DNA of 37,519 nt, from assembly GCA_022790855.1 (NCBI GenBank), contig JAAVYA010000010.1, positions 1-37,519 on the forward strand. The letters are read 5' to 3'. How positions within the stretch are numbered: the first letter of the stretch is position 1; each line of letters starts with the position of its first letter. Shown piece by piece: positions 1-8,273 of the stretch. The position numbers were made by a program, and so were the translations under genes. Source of the DNA: Lachnospiraceae bacterium. Lineage in GTDB: Bacteria > Bacillota > Clostridia > Lachnospirales > Lachnospiraceae. The notes below the pieces were generated by a model, which was given only the letters and a program-made list of their open reading frames with translations, was not told where the DNA came from and searched no databases.

Positions 1-12
1 ACTGTTTTCTAT

Positions 13-83
13 AAGACATCATCCTTTGTAGGTTATTGTTTTCTTAGCAGATACAGTATACACCCACAAAGGCATGATGTCTT
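13..83. repeat. Long imperfect inverted repeat (hairpin)
   Basis: Arms at 13-29 and 66-83 pair over 17 bases with a single bulged C at 73; the loop is 36 bases. The right arm is followed by a mildly T-rich stretch but no clean T-run. It could be a terminator for a gene left of the window or the end of a small palindromic repeat element; the sequence does not decide between these. Confidence 0.5.
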
Positions 84-193
84 TAGTTTTATGCTGTTTG
101 AGGCAACTTTGGTAAAATTTCAAATTTGCTCATTTATAGTTTATAAGAGAATGCTCTCTTTTATCATAAATAAATGCTCTTTTTTTAAGAATC

Positions 194-475
194 CTAAGCA
201 ATTCCAACGGCGAGAATCTTTGGTATATGTTCCTCTAGTAATTTCTGTACATACTCCTTTTCGCGTACTTGCGGAACTTTTTTCTTGTAGTCCGGGATAA
301 GATTCCAGTATATCATCTCTTAGGGGTTCACGAATCAAGCGGATATAGTGTTCATAGGAAAAGCCGTCTTCTGACAAATTATTTAGCGAGAGATTGATTA
401 CGGAGTATTTGTTTTAATGCATCAGGGCAGACTTATTTTGGCTTATGTTTCGAAGCTCAAACAAGGGAGCGGATG
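194..475 (-). pseudogene. Decayed AAA-ATPase/PD-(D/E)XK gene remnant
   Basis: Two short pieces on the minus strand look like residues of an AAA-ATPase-like (PF09820) plus PD-(D/E)XK protein. At 452-475 the reverse complement encodes SAPLFELR, identical to a peptide in the better preserved copy at 1242-1722. At about 194-290 another frame encodes VREKEYVQKLLEEHIPKILA, which resembles the C-terminal helix and strand of the nuclease domain in this family. Stops and frame changes separate the two. The first piece is firm because it is repeated within the window; the second is a family-resemblance call only. Confidence 0.4.
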
Positions 476-482
476 CCAAAGG

Positions 483-596
483 CCAGAACTGTTATGGGAA
501 ATGAAAGAACGCTCCTTTCGTCTGGCCAAAGAAGCGTTGGATACTATCAACTTACTGAAAAAGTCAATGAGAGGAGCAGGGCTTTCCCTTCCCTAA
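483..596 (+). other. Short open stretch of unknown origin
   Basis: A 37-codon reading frame ending at a TAA at 594-596 has protein-like composition (charged helix containing ERSFRLAKEALDTINLLKK). It has no start codon or ribosome binding site of its own and runs into the decayed ATPase piece upstream. It could be the 3' end of a lost gene. No family is recognised. Confidence 0.2.
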
Positions 597-612
597 ATTA
601 AAAAAGACGTAC

Positions 613-1020
613 TTATATGGAATAACCATACCCAAACAGTTTTATAAATTCATTCCATCCCAAAATATAGATTCCAGCCACAAATAAACCGGCGAAGGCC
701 AGAAGGGGTAGCCCTAGGAAAGACTTCTCTTTGCGGCGGCTTTTTTTACACAGCGAGATTGTTACAGGCAGAAGAGCGAGCAGCCACAGCAGAAGCAATA
801 TTATGCCGAAAAATATTGCAATATCAGCCTCTGAATGCATGTCATAAGCGTATCCTTTCCCGTGTCCGGTGATATTCATGTATATACAGCCGATCCAAAG
901 GGGAGAGGAAAGGCTGACGAATAAAAACCATAAGATGGAAATAGCAGTTTTTATTTTTTTCATATTTATCCGGGGTATCCAGCTTCCAATGGAGGAAGGA
1001 GTCTTTCGCTTTTTTGCCAT
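613..1020 (-). CDS. Small predicted membrane protein, function unknown
   Basis: A 135-residue protein with a basic N-terminus (MAKKRKT) and about three hydrophobic segments, near residues 26-46, 65-88 and 100-120, so it is probably an integral membrane protein with short loops. I chose the ATG at 1018-1020 because an AGGAGGG ribosome binding site lies immediately upstream on the minus strand; the open frame continues further upstream but without a good site. No family is recognised. It stands alone between two decayed ATPase loci, so the context gives no functional clue. Confidence 0.55.
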   Translation of the reverse strand: MAKKRKTPSSIGSWIPRINMKKIKTAISILWFLFVSLSSPLWIGCIYMNITGHGKGYAYDMHSEADIAIFFGIILLLLWLLALLPVTISLCKKSRRKEKSFLGLPLLAFAGLFVAGIYILGWNEFIKLFGYGYSI

Positions 1021-1241
1021 AGGCCCTCCTGTTTTTGAATGATCTCTTCTCATATCATAGCACAAATCTGTGAGTGGGGAAATATGTTCTTGCGCAAGTT
1101 TCCACATATGTAGAAATAAAATTTATAGTTATTTGGTACATGACTTTTGCCAACAATTCCCCTTTCTGATGTCATATGACTGTTGGGAAGAGGGAGGCAA
1201 AATGAATCAAGGAAACATAGATGTCAGGATAGAAGAGCAGA

Positions 1242-1722
1242 TTATGAAAAGAATTGATAAGATACAGCGGCGCCATCGCCTCGGAATGTGGCCTCCAATA
1301 TATGTTCAGAATTTCGCGCCAGTTCTGCGATATATTCGAATTCATTGTCCTCAAGGGTATGTTCAAATTCCATCATAAGCTCTTTATTGGGAATCTTTAG
1401 TCCCCATTGTGATAAGATAATAATCCGTAAATGATCATTGCTGCATATATTTCTTTTTTCGTAGCTCAAACAAGGGAGCGGAATCGTATGCTTTGCCATA
1501 ATAAGCGCCTAGCATGTTTAAAATAGATGTTTTTCCAAAACGGCGGGGTTTGGTAATACAGAGACAACGATTTTTCGTATGAATGCGTTTGCATATTTTT
1601 TCTATAATATCAGATTTGTCTGCAAAAAATTCATCATGAACCAGCATATGAAAGTCTTTATATTGGGAACTTGTATTCAAATAAACAGCCGTAGGAGGAA
1701 ACCATTCCTTTCTGTAAAACGC
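1242..1722 (-). pseudogene. AAA-ATPase/PD-(D/E)XK pseudogene with internal deletion
   Basis: On the minus strand an open frame from about 1722 encodes a family-typical N-terminus (EWFPPTAVYLNTSSQYKDF...) and the conserved P-loop segment CITKPRRFGKTS of AAA-ATPase-like proteins (PF09820), then SAPLFELR. It stops near 1435. An overlapping frame from about 1450 encodes a segment typical of the middle to C-terminal part of the same family (ILSQWGLKIPNKELMMEFE). The Walker B region and everything between are missing. The simplest reading is one gene that lost several hundred codons and shifted frame. No intact start remains: the upstream frame is closed by TAA just before 1722. Confidence 0.65.
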
Positions 1723-2156
1723 TTATAGATAGAAGTCGTTTCTCTTTTGGTTCCCATTATAGCCAAAGATATGGAAAAATCAATAGTTTTTGGCCCATAA
1801 TTCTAAAGTCCGCAGCATCAACGTTATCACTTTTTCCGCAGTCAAAATAATGGGAGGAAGTGCAGGGAAAAAGAAACTTGGAGCCAGCTTGACTGTCCTG
1901 CAGCTTCATGGTAAAGTGAAATCAAAATAAGTGATTTTTGCCTTTTTATGGCTTGTTGCAGAACGTGAGAGGGTTTCAAGTATAAGAATTTATTCCCGCG
2001 AGCAATGAAGAAAATAGCCATGCTTGCATGGATATTTGACGAATGCCGCGAGGGTAAGTGCCCTTTGAGTGCGAAAACTCCGTTGCTTGGCAGTGGGGTT
2101 TTTGATTGGCAGGTTCCATGCCGCAGACATCGGAAAGGAGAGTGGGGAAGGTGAAA
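1723..2156. other. Gene-free stretch between decayed and intact ATPase genes
   Basis: No convincing reading frame or family match on either strand. It lies between a minus-strand pseudogene and the plus-strand intact paralog, so it probably carries the promoter of the latter, but I cannot identify a clear -35/-10 pair. Confidence 0.4.
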
Positions 2157-3848
2157 ATGAAGCTTCCCATCGGCATTGATGGATTCGAAAAACTTAGGAC
2201 AAATGATTTTTACTATGCAGATAAAACCCTGTTCATCAAAGAGCTTTTACAAAACTGGGGTGAGGTAAACTTATTTACCCGTCCCAGGCGTTTTGGGAAA
2301 ACCCTGAATATGAGCACACTGAAATGTTTTTTTGAGATTGGAAGAGATCCGGCGTTGTTTGACGGCTTAAAGATCGCGCAGGAGAAGGAACTGTGTGAGA
2401 AGTACATGGGGAAGTTCCCGGTGATTTCCATCAGCTTGAAAAGTGTGGATGGGCGGAGCTTTGAGTCAGCGTCTGTGGCATTACGGACGTTGATCGGAGA
2501 TGAGGCTAGACGGTTTGACTGCTTGAGGACCAGTGCCAAATTATCCGATGATGACAAAGAAGCTTATGCACAACTGACAGAGATAGGATCTACACAGGGA
2601 GGATTCTATACTATGACAGAAGATATGGCGGCAACAAGCCTGAAAATACTCTCACAGATTCTGTCAAAGCACTATGGCCAGAAAGTCATCTTGCTGATTG
2701 ATGAGTACGATGTACCGCTGGATAAGGCATTTCAAGGCGGATATTATGATGAGATGGTAAGTCTTATCTGTAATCTGCTGGGCAATACCCTAAAGACCAA
2801 TGACAGCCTTTACTTTGCTGTCCTCACCGGTTGCCTTCGGATTTCCAAGGAAAGCATCTTCACTGGACTTAATAATCTGAAAGTACACACGATTTCGGAT
2901 GTTCGGTATGATGAGTACTTTGGTTTTACCAATGAGGATGTGGATGAACTGCTGGAATTCTATGGTCTGTCCTCCTATAAAGACGTAGTCCGGGATTGGT
3001 ATGATGGGTATCGTTTTGGAAATACAGATGTTTACTGTCCATGGGATGTCATTAATTACTGCGATGAGTTGCTGGCAGCGCCAGAGGCCGAACCAGAGAA
3101 TTACTGGGCCAACACCAGTGGGAATGGGCTGATCCGCCGTCTGCTGAAAAAAGCCAATCAGAGCACAAGAAATGAAGTGGAAAAGCTGATCAACGGCGAA
3201 ACCATCTTAAAATCCATCCGTCAGGAACTGACCTACAGGGAGGTAGAGGATTCCATTGATAATATCTGGAGTGTCCTTTATTCCACCGGGTATCTGACCT
3301 GTTGCAGGAGACTGCACGGAAAGCAGATGGAATTGGCATTACCGAACCGGGAGGTAAAGGAACTGTTCTTTGATCTGGTAAAGGACTGGTTTGAAGAAAC
3401 GACCCAGGCAGACTCTGCGAGAATCGGACGGTTCTGTGCGGCGTTCCCGGCAGAGGATGTGGCTACGGTTCAGGAGATGCTCCACAATTATCTGTGGGAA
3501 TCCATCAGTGTGAGAGACACGGCAGTACGAAGGAACATGAAGGAAAACTTCTATCATGGGATGCTGCTAGGTCTTTTGCAGAGCCAGGATAGCTGGCTGG
3601 TAAGGTCAAACGCGGAGACCGGGGAAGGCTATAGCGATATTTCCATCCAGACGCCGGATCGGCTTGGGATCGTGATCGAGGTAAAGTATGCGGATGATGG
3701 GAACTTAGAGGCGGCCTGTGCGGAGGCGTTAAAGCAGATCGAGGAGAAGAAATATGCACAAGGGCTGAAACAGCGGGGCATGAAGAATATTATGAAATAC
3801 GGAATTGCATTTTGCGAGAAAGAGTGTATGGTGGTGATGGCGTACTAG
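2157..3848 (+). CDS. AAA-ATPase-like protein with C-terminal PD-(D/E)XK nuclease domain
   Basis: A 563-residue protein of the AAA-ATPase-like (PF09820) plus PD-(D/E)XK (PF08011) type, common in multiple copies in gut anaerobes. The P-loop is TRPRRFGKTL at residues 41-50, Walker B is VILLIDEYD with D182/E183, and a sensor-like TGCLRISKESIFTGLNN follows. The C-terminal nuclease fold shows D494 (GYSDISI) and E508-x-K510 (IVIEVKY), so both active sites look intact. I chose the ATG at 2157 because it starts the family-typical MKLPIGIDGFEKLR and has GGGAAGG upstream; an in-frame ATG at 2106 would add 17 atypical residues. The function of the family is not established; a role in DNA processing or mobile-element/defence biology is often proposed. 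It is the only intact member among at least three copies here. Confidence 0.85.
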   Translation: MKLPIGIDGFEKLRTNDFYYADKTLFIKELLQNWGEVNLFTRPRRFGKTLNMSTLKCFFEIGRDPALFDGLKIAQEKELCEKYMGKFPVISISLKSVDGRSFESASVALRTLIGDEARRFDCLRTSAKLSDDDKEAYAQLTEIGSTQGGFYTMTEDMAATSLKILSQILSKHYGQKVILLIDEYDVPLDKAFQGGYYDEMVSLICNLLGNTLKTNDSLYFAVLTGCLRISKESIFTGLNNLKVHTISDVRYDEYFGFTNEDVDELLEFYGLSSYKDVVRDWYDGYRFGNTDVYCPWDVINYCDELLAAPEAEPENYWANTSGNGLIRRLLKKANQSTRNEVEKLINGETILKSIRQELTYREVEDSIDNIWSVLYSTGYLTCCRRLHGKQMELALPNREVKELFFDLVKDWFEETTQADSARIGRFCAAFPAEDVATVQEMLHNYLWESISVRDTAVRRNMKENFYHGMLLGLLQSQDSWLVRSNAETGEGYSDISIQTPDRLGIVIEVKYADDGNLEAACAEALKQIEEKKYAQGLKQRGMKNIMKYGIAFCEKECMVVMAY

Positions 3849-3981
3849 AGCGTGTTTGAAAAATGCTAGCTGACAGATGTGCGTTACAATTTGTGGGAGA
3901 TTTGTGCCAAATGAAGGGCGCATAGCGGGCTATGTAACCTGAATTCTTACTATCGTCTGTCAGGAAGGGCAGGTGGTAAAA

Positions 3982-4287
3982 ATGGCGGTTGCCTTATATC
4001 AACATAATCAGACGGCATACGAAGCAGCAGCGGCTATGATAGAGAGCACAAAAAAAGCCGCTGTGATCCACCCAACCGGAACCGGCAGATCCTTTATTGC
4101 GCTGAAACTATGTGAAGCGCATCCAGAAGAAACCGTTTGCTGGCTGGCTCCCTCGGAACACATTTACCGGACCCAGTTGGAGAACTGGATCAGGGCCGGA
4201 GGGGAGGAGCTTTCCAATATCTGCTTTTATACGTATGTACAGCTCATGACAATGGGAAAGGAAGAATTTAAACATGGAAACTTTTGA
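3982..4287 (+). pseudogene. Truncated DEAD/DEAH helicase, N-terminal fragment
   Basis: The frame encodes about 101 residues resembling the first part of a large superfamily 2 helicase: an N-terminal QHNQTAYEAA segment, motif I as HPTGTGRSFIALKLCE, then a segment typical of motif Ia (WLAPSEHIYRTQLENW) and TYVQLMTMGKEEF. It ends at a stop just before the DEAD box should appear. The normally invariant lysine of motif I is arginine (GTGRS). Truncation plus this substitution argue for a non-functional remnant. A GTG at 3973 is an alternative start; AGGTGG precedes the ATG at 3982. It follows the ATPase/nuclease gene, so both may belong to the same lost accessory island. Confidence 0.65.
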
Positions 4288-4447
4288 AGAACTGGAGCGG
4301 GAATTGGAACTGGCAAAAATACGCCGGGGACTTTGCAGGGTGGAGGTAAAATGCCAGATAGGGTCCCGGGAAGATCTGGGAAGGCCTACGGCTACGCCTT
4401 TGGAGAACAAACGGAGCTTTATGGCGTTTTTGAAGGACGCGGAGTAA
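4274..4447 (+). CDS. Small ORF overlapping the helicase fragment, unknown
   Basis: A 57-codon frame begins with ATG inside the end of the helicase fragment (14-base overlap, different frame) and encodes METFEELERELELAKIRRG followed by a basic middle and KRSFMAFLKDAE. The first 20 residues predict a charged helix. GGAAAGGAAG lies about 15 bases upstream, which is far for a ribosome binding site. It could be the 3' end of another gene brought in by the deletion that truncated the helicase. No family is recognised. Confidence 0.3.
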   Translation: METFEELERELELAKIRRGLCRVEVKCQIGSREDLGRPTATPLENKRSFMAFLKDAE

Positions 4448-4749
4448 GTGCTAGGATTTCCTTGTGGCCTGGGAGGTCCTTGGCAGCAATGACAACGACA
4501 TGATTTATTAAAATGCATTCTGATTTTTCCTATAGATTGCATTTCCTACTTCATTTTATGCAAATCTCTGTGATCTGTGCAAAACCGTGCGTCCACTTGT
4601 CCATTAAGGGCAGAATGTGGGGAAAAACATCAACTTTAAGTCTTTCTAATTTCAATACACAATCTTTTTCTTTTCTTATGTATAAAAACCATTCTTTTCA
4701 CAAACCCTATTCCCAAAATATAGCTGTGAAATATGTGAGGGCAAAGGAT
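4448..4749 (+). promoter_or_regulatory. Leader region of the eut operon with one inverted repeat
   Basis: This 300-base stretch upstream of eutG must hold the operon promoter, but I cannot pick a clear -35/-10 pair. An inverted repeat with arms AGATTGCAT (4534-4542) and ATGCAAATCT (4558-4567) could form a nine-pair stem with one bulged A. In other Firmicutes eut genes are controlled by EutV binding to paired hairpins near a terminator; I do not see a convincing dual hairpin plus T-run here, nor a cobalamin riboswitch. Confidence 0.35.
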
Positions 4750-5943
4750 ATGGAAGAATTTTTGAATCAGACAAGAATCTGCTTTGGGGAACATGCGCTG
4801 GGATATTTGAAACAATATCACTCTAAGCGGTGTTTCGTGGTGGCAGATCCTTTTTTGGCAAAAAACGGAATGCTTTCCCAAGTGACCGGATATTTAGGGG
4901 AGGCGAAAGTGTTTGACCAGGTGGTTCCCGATCCGCCGCTGGAGCTTGTGGTGGCGGGGATCAAGGAGTTAGAGGCCTATGAACCTCAGATTTTGGTTGC
5001 CGTAGGGGGAGGCTCCGCCATTGACGCCGCCAAGGCCATCCGGCATTTTGGAACACGGATTGCCGGAAAAAAGGGAAACAATATGAGTTTTATCGCCATC
5101 CCTACCACCAGCGGCACCGGGTCGGAGGTCACCTCCTTTTCCGTGATCACAGACAAAGATAAGGGGGTGAAGTATCCTCTGGTGGATGTTGCTATGCGTC
5201 CGGATGTGGCGATCCTTGATCCGGAGCTGGTCAAAAGCGTTCCTCCTGCGATTACGGCGGATACGGGAATGGACGTGCTGACCCATGGCCTGGAGGCTTA
5301 TGTCTCCACAAAAGCAACCCCCTTTTCCGATGCATTGGCCATTTGGGCCATCGCGGCAGTATTTGAGTGCCTTCCCCGCTCCTATGAAGGCAAGGGGCAG
5401 GAGGGAACACAAGGAGATGGGACCGCATTCAAGGCTTTGGCTTCTTCCCCAGGAACAGACTGGGAGCAGGCCAGGGCGCGAATGCACTATGCATCCTGTA
5501 TGGCGGGGATGGCGTTTGACGCGGCGTCTTTGGGATTAAATCATGCGATTGCCCATAATATCGGCGGAAGATTCCATATTCCCCATGGCAGGGCCAACGC
5601 CATTTTGCTGCCATATGTGGTGAATTTCAATGCCGGAAGTCTGGAGTATAACTCCAAAGACTGTTCGGATACTGCCCAAAAATATGCAAAGCTGGCCAGG
5701 CAGCTGGGATTTGGGGGAATGAATACCAGAACCTCCGTCAAGAATCTCGTAAACCAGATTGTGAAGCTGCAAAAACAGCTTTCCATGCCCCGAAAGTTTA
5801 TGGACTGCGGCGTAAAACCGGAGGAATATCATGAGGCAATGGAGCAGCTGATCACAGGAGCCCAGGGGGATGCCTGCATTCTGACCAATCCAAGAGAGGC
5901 GTCTGGACAGGACATTGCTAGTATTTTGAAGCAGGCACTTTGA
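4750..5943 (+). CDS. eutG: EutG-type iron-containing alcohol dehydrogenase
   Basis: A 397-residue group III (iron-containing) alcohol dehydrogenase. It would reduce acetaldehyde to ethanol with NADH, recycling NAD+ for EutE inside the ethanolamine microcompartment. Visible family marks are the nucleotide-binding [13 protein letters not shown] near residue 85, [12 protein letters not shown], the metal-site segment [18 protein letters not shown], and [22 protein letters not shown] near residues 260-282. I chose the ATG at 4750 because GAGGG lies eight bases upstream and the protein then begins like its family ([13 protein letters not shown]); the open frame extends to 4513 without family-like sequence. 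It is the first gene of the operon, 50 bases before eutS. A PduQ-like assignment would describe the same chemistry. Confidence 0.88.
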   Translation: MEEFLNQTRICFGEHALGYLKQYHSKRCFVVADPFLAKNGMLSQVTGYLGEAKVFDQVVPDPPLELVVAGIKELEAYEPQILVAVGGGSAIDAAKAIRHFGTRIAGKKGNNMSFIAIPTTSGTGSEVTSFSVITDKDKGVKYPLVDVAMRPDVAILDPELVKSVPPAITADTGMDVLTHGLEAYVSTKATPFSDALAIWAIAAVFECLPRSYEGKGQEGTQGDGTAFKALASSPGTDWEQARARMHYASCMAGMAFDAASLGLNHAIAHNIGGRFHIPHGRANAILLPYVVNFNAGSLEYNSKDCSDTAQKYAKLARQLGFGGMNTRTSVKNLVNQIVKLQKQLSMPRKFMDCGVKPEEYHEAMEQLITGAQGDACILTNPREASGQDIASILKQAL

Positions 5944-5993
5944 ATGAACGGCGTGTTGCTTTATTTGAAAACAGTTTGAAAAGAGGAGAAGAG

Positions 5994-6356
5994 ATGTTCT
6001 CGAATGTGACAGACACCCAAGAAAAACAACGAATCATACAGGAATTCGTTCCGGGGAAACAGATTACTTTGGCTCATGTGATTGCAGGGCCGAACCATGA
6101 TATCTATGGGAAGCTGGGGCTGGAACAGGAAGAAGACGCCATTGGAATCCTTACCATCACCCCCAGCGAGGGGGCGATTATTGCAGCCGACATTGCCACG
6201 AAGGCTTCGGATATCAACCTTGGATTTATTGACCGGTTCAGCGGCGCGCTGGTATTTACCGGGGACGTCAGCTCTGTGGAGGCTGCTGTGAGAGAAATAC
6301 TTTCCATGATGTCAGAACATCTTGGATTTGCATTAGCGCCTGTTACCAGGACGTAA
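5994..6356 (+). CDS. eutS: EutS, microcompartment shell protein
   Basis: A 120-residue single BMC-domain protein closely resembling EutS of enteric bacteria: [20 protein letters not shown] near the start, then [20 protein letters not shown] and [14 protein letters not shown]. EutS forms bent hexamers thought to shape shell edges. I chose the ATG at 5994, preceded by AGAGGAG; an in-frame ATG at 5940 overlapping the eutG stop would add 18 non-family residues. It is cotranscribed with eutP, ten bases downstream. Confidence 0.92.
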   Translation: MFSNVTDTQEKQRIIQEFVPGKQITLAHVIAGPNHDIYGKLGLEQEEDAIGILTITPSEGAIIAADIATKASDINLGFIDRFSGALVFTGDVSSVEAAVREILSMMSEHLGFALAPVTRT

Positions 6357-6365
6357 GGAGCGGCC

Positions 6366-6797
6366 ATGAAAAAAATTATCTTTTTTGGACAGACCGGATG
6401 CGGAAAAACCACGCTCTGCCAGCGGCTGAATCAGCAAGAGATCCGCTATAAAAAGACCCAGGCTGTGGAGCTGTTGGGGGAGGCCATTGATACCCCCGGG
6501 GAATATCTGGAGAACCGACGGTTTTACCCTGCTTTGATTATGAGCGCTTCCGACGCTAAGGTGATCGCTTTGGTTTCCGACCCTACCCGGGCGTATCACC
6601 CCATTCCCCCTGCTTTCGCAGGAAATTTTTCTAAGAAAGTAATTGGGATTGTGACGAAAATCTCCCTGGCCAGTCCAGGGCAAATCAAAGCTTCCCTGGC
6701 GGAGCTTGAAAAGGCAAAAGCGGCCCCGGTATTTTTGGTGGATACCTTAGAGGGAATTGGAATCGGGGATTTGACTGCGTATTTGGACAGCATTTGA
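6366..6797 (+). CDS. eutP: EutP/PduV-family P-loop protein
   Basis: A 143-residue Ras-like P-loop NTPase. Walker A is GQTGCGKTT at residues 8-16, and the family segment AIDTPGEYLENRRFYPALI matches EutP/PduV, including a DTPGE G3-like motif. The usual guanine-specificity NKxD appears as TKIS in GIVTKISLA, which is common in this family. EutP of Salmonella has been linked to acetate kinase activity and PduV to microcompartment association; the role here is inferred. It lies between eutS and eutA with 9- and 13-base gaps. Confidence 0.9.
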   Translation: MKKIIFFGQTGCGKTTLCQRLNQQEIRYKKTQAVELLGEAIDTPGEYLENRRFYPALIMSASDAKVIALVSDPTRAYHPIPPAFAGNFSKKVIGIVTKISLASPGQIKASLAELEKAKAAPVFLVDTLEGIGIGDLTAYLDSI

Positions 6798-6810
6798 AAA
6801 GGAAGAAATC

Positions 6811-8238
6811 ATGAAGGAAGAATTGCTTAGCGTAGGAATTGACTTGGGAACCAGCACCACACAGCTTGTCTTTTCCAGGCTCTTGATTGAAAATATGGCC
6901 GGCGCCTATACCGTTCCCAGAATGGTCATTACGAAAAAAGAGATTCAGTATAAAAGTCAGATCTATTTTACTCCTCTGATAGACCGGGAAACCATTGATT
7001 TTCAGCAGGTAAAAAGCCTGGTGGAACAGGAATATGAAAAAGCCGGGATACGAAAGGAAGAGATTGATACAGGTGCAGTGATCATCACCGGGGAGACGGC
7101 CCGGAAGGAAAATGCCAAAGAGGTAGTGAACGCGTTAAGCGGCTTTGCCGGGGATTTTGTTGTGGCTACGGCGGGGCCGGATTTGGAGAGCGTGATTTCA
7201 GGAAAAGGGGCCGGTATGGACGTGTATTCCAAAGAACACCGGGTAACCGCCGTCAATATTGATATCGGCGGCGGCACCAGCAATCTTGCGGTATTTGCCA
7301 GGGGAGAGGCGACGGATACCGGGTGTCTGGATATCGGCGGGCGGCTTGTCAAGGTGGAAAAGGGAAGCGGCAGAATCACCTATATTGCGCCAAAGCTGTT
7401 GCAGATTATTCAGAAGGAAGGGCTTTCGCTGGCAGAGGGAGAACGCTTGACAAAGGAACGTCTTGCACCTCTTTTGACCATTCTTGTGGAGGCTTTGGAG
7501 CAAAGCGTGGGTCTTAGAGCGGATTGCCCCTATTACGATCTCTTGATTACGAATCATGGGCTTAGACATACCGAAGGCATTTCAGCAGTGAGTTTTTCCG
7601 GGGGTGTGGCGGCAGTTTTGTATCATCCCGGGGAGTATGAGGATCCTTTTCAGTTTGGGGATATAGGGGTCTTGCTGGCGGAGGAGATCCGTAAGTCCAG
7701 GCTGATTTCCCAGCTTACCTTTGCGGAGAGCGCGGAAACCATAAGAGCCACCGTAGTAGGGGCCGGGAGCCATACCACGGAAATCAGCGGGAGCACCATT
7801 ACTTATACGGATGAGCCGTTTCCTATGAAGAATCTTCCGGTGGTGAAATTGAGCCGCCAGGAGGAAAGAGACGGGCTTTCGGAGGCTTTGAGGCGGAAAC
7901 TGGAATGGTTTTTTGCCCAGGAGGGGCCGATACGGATTGCGGTCGCCCTGGATGGGGAAGTGAATCCTTCCTTTTTGCGGATTCAGGAATATGCAAAAGA
8001 GCTTTTGGAAGGACTAAAGGAAGTGTTATCCGCAGGATATCCGGCGGTCGTGGTGTTAAAAGAAGATATGGCAAAAGTCTTAGGCCAGACCATGTGCCGG
8101 ATGGCAGGCGACGGAAAAAGCATTGTCTGCCTGGATGGGATCCGTCTCTCCCAGGGAGATTATATTGATATCGGAAGGCCGGCTGCAGCCGGGAGCGTCC
8201 TTCCTGTAGTGGTAAAAACGTTAGTATTTCAGACGTAG
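6811..8238 (+). CDS. eutA: EutA, ethanolamine ammonia-lyase reactivating factor
   Basis: A 475-residue actin/Hsp70-fold protein. The N-terminal phosphate loop SVGIDLGTSTTQLVF (residues 7-21) and the second loop VNIDIGGGTSNLAVF (from about residue 148) are clear. EutA exchanges damaged cobalamin on EutBC for fresh adenosylcobalamin using ATP. Length and motifs match the family. The GAAAGGAAGAA ribosome site precedes the ATG at 6811. It directly precedes the lyase genes it serves. Confidence 0.92.
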   Translation: MKEELLSVGIDLGTSTTQLVFSRLLIENMAGAYTVPRMVITKKEIQYKSQIYFTPLIDRETIDFQQVKSLVEQEYEKAGIRKEEIDTGAVIITGETARKENAKEVVNALSGFAGDFVVATAGPDLESVISGKGAGMDVYSKEHRVTAVNIDIGGGTSNLAVFARGEATDTGCLDIGGRLVKVEKGSGRITYIAPKLLQIIQKEGLSLAEGERLTKERLAPLLTILVEALEQSVGLRADCPYYDLLITNHGLRHTEGISAVSFSGGVAAVLYHPGEYEDPFQFGDIGVLLAEEIRKSRLISQLTFAESAETIRATVVGAGSHTTEISGSTITYTDEPFPMKNLPVVKLSRQEERDGLSEALRRKLEWFFAQEGPIRIAVALDGEVNPSFLRIQEYAKELLEGLKEVLSAGYPAVVVLKEDMAKVLGQTMCRMAGDGKSIVCLDGIRLSQGDYIDIGRPAAAGSVLPVVVKTLVFQT

Positions 8239-8273
8239 AAATAAATATGCAAATGCATAATATGGAGGAACTT

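Noticed and set aside
1070..1378. 102-codon plus-strand frame
   Set aside because: It is mostly antisense to the decayed ATPase at 1242-1722 and has no family-like sequence, although an AGGGAGG sits before an internal ATG at 1202.
4448..4749. Possible cobalamin riboswitch or paired EutV-binding hairpins before eutG
   Set aside because: I found no cobalamin-box-like sequence and no two adjacent hairpins with a following T-run; only one imperfect stem is visible.
4969..5487. 172-codon minus-strand frame opposite eutG
   Set aside because: Lies entirely within a gene with clear family motifs and shows no family features itself.
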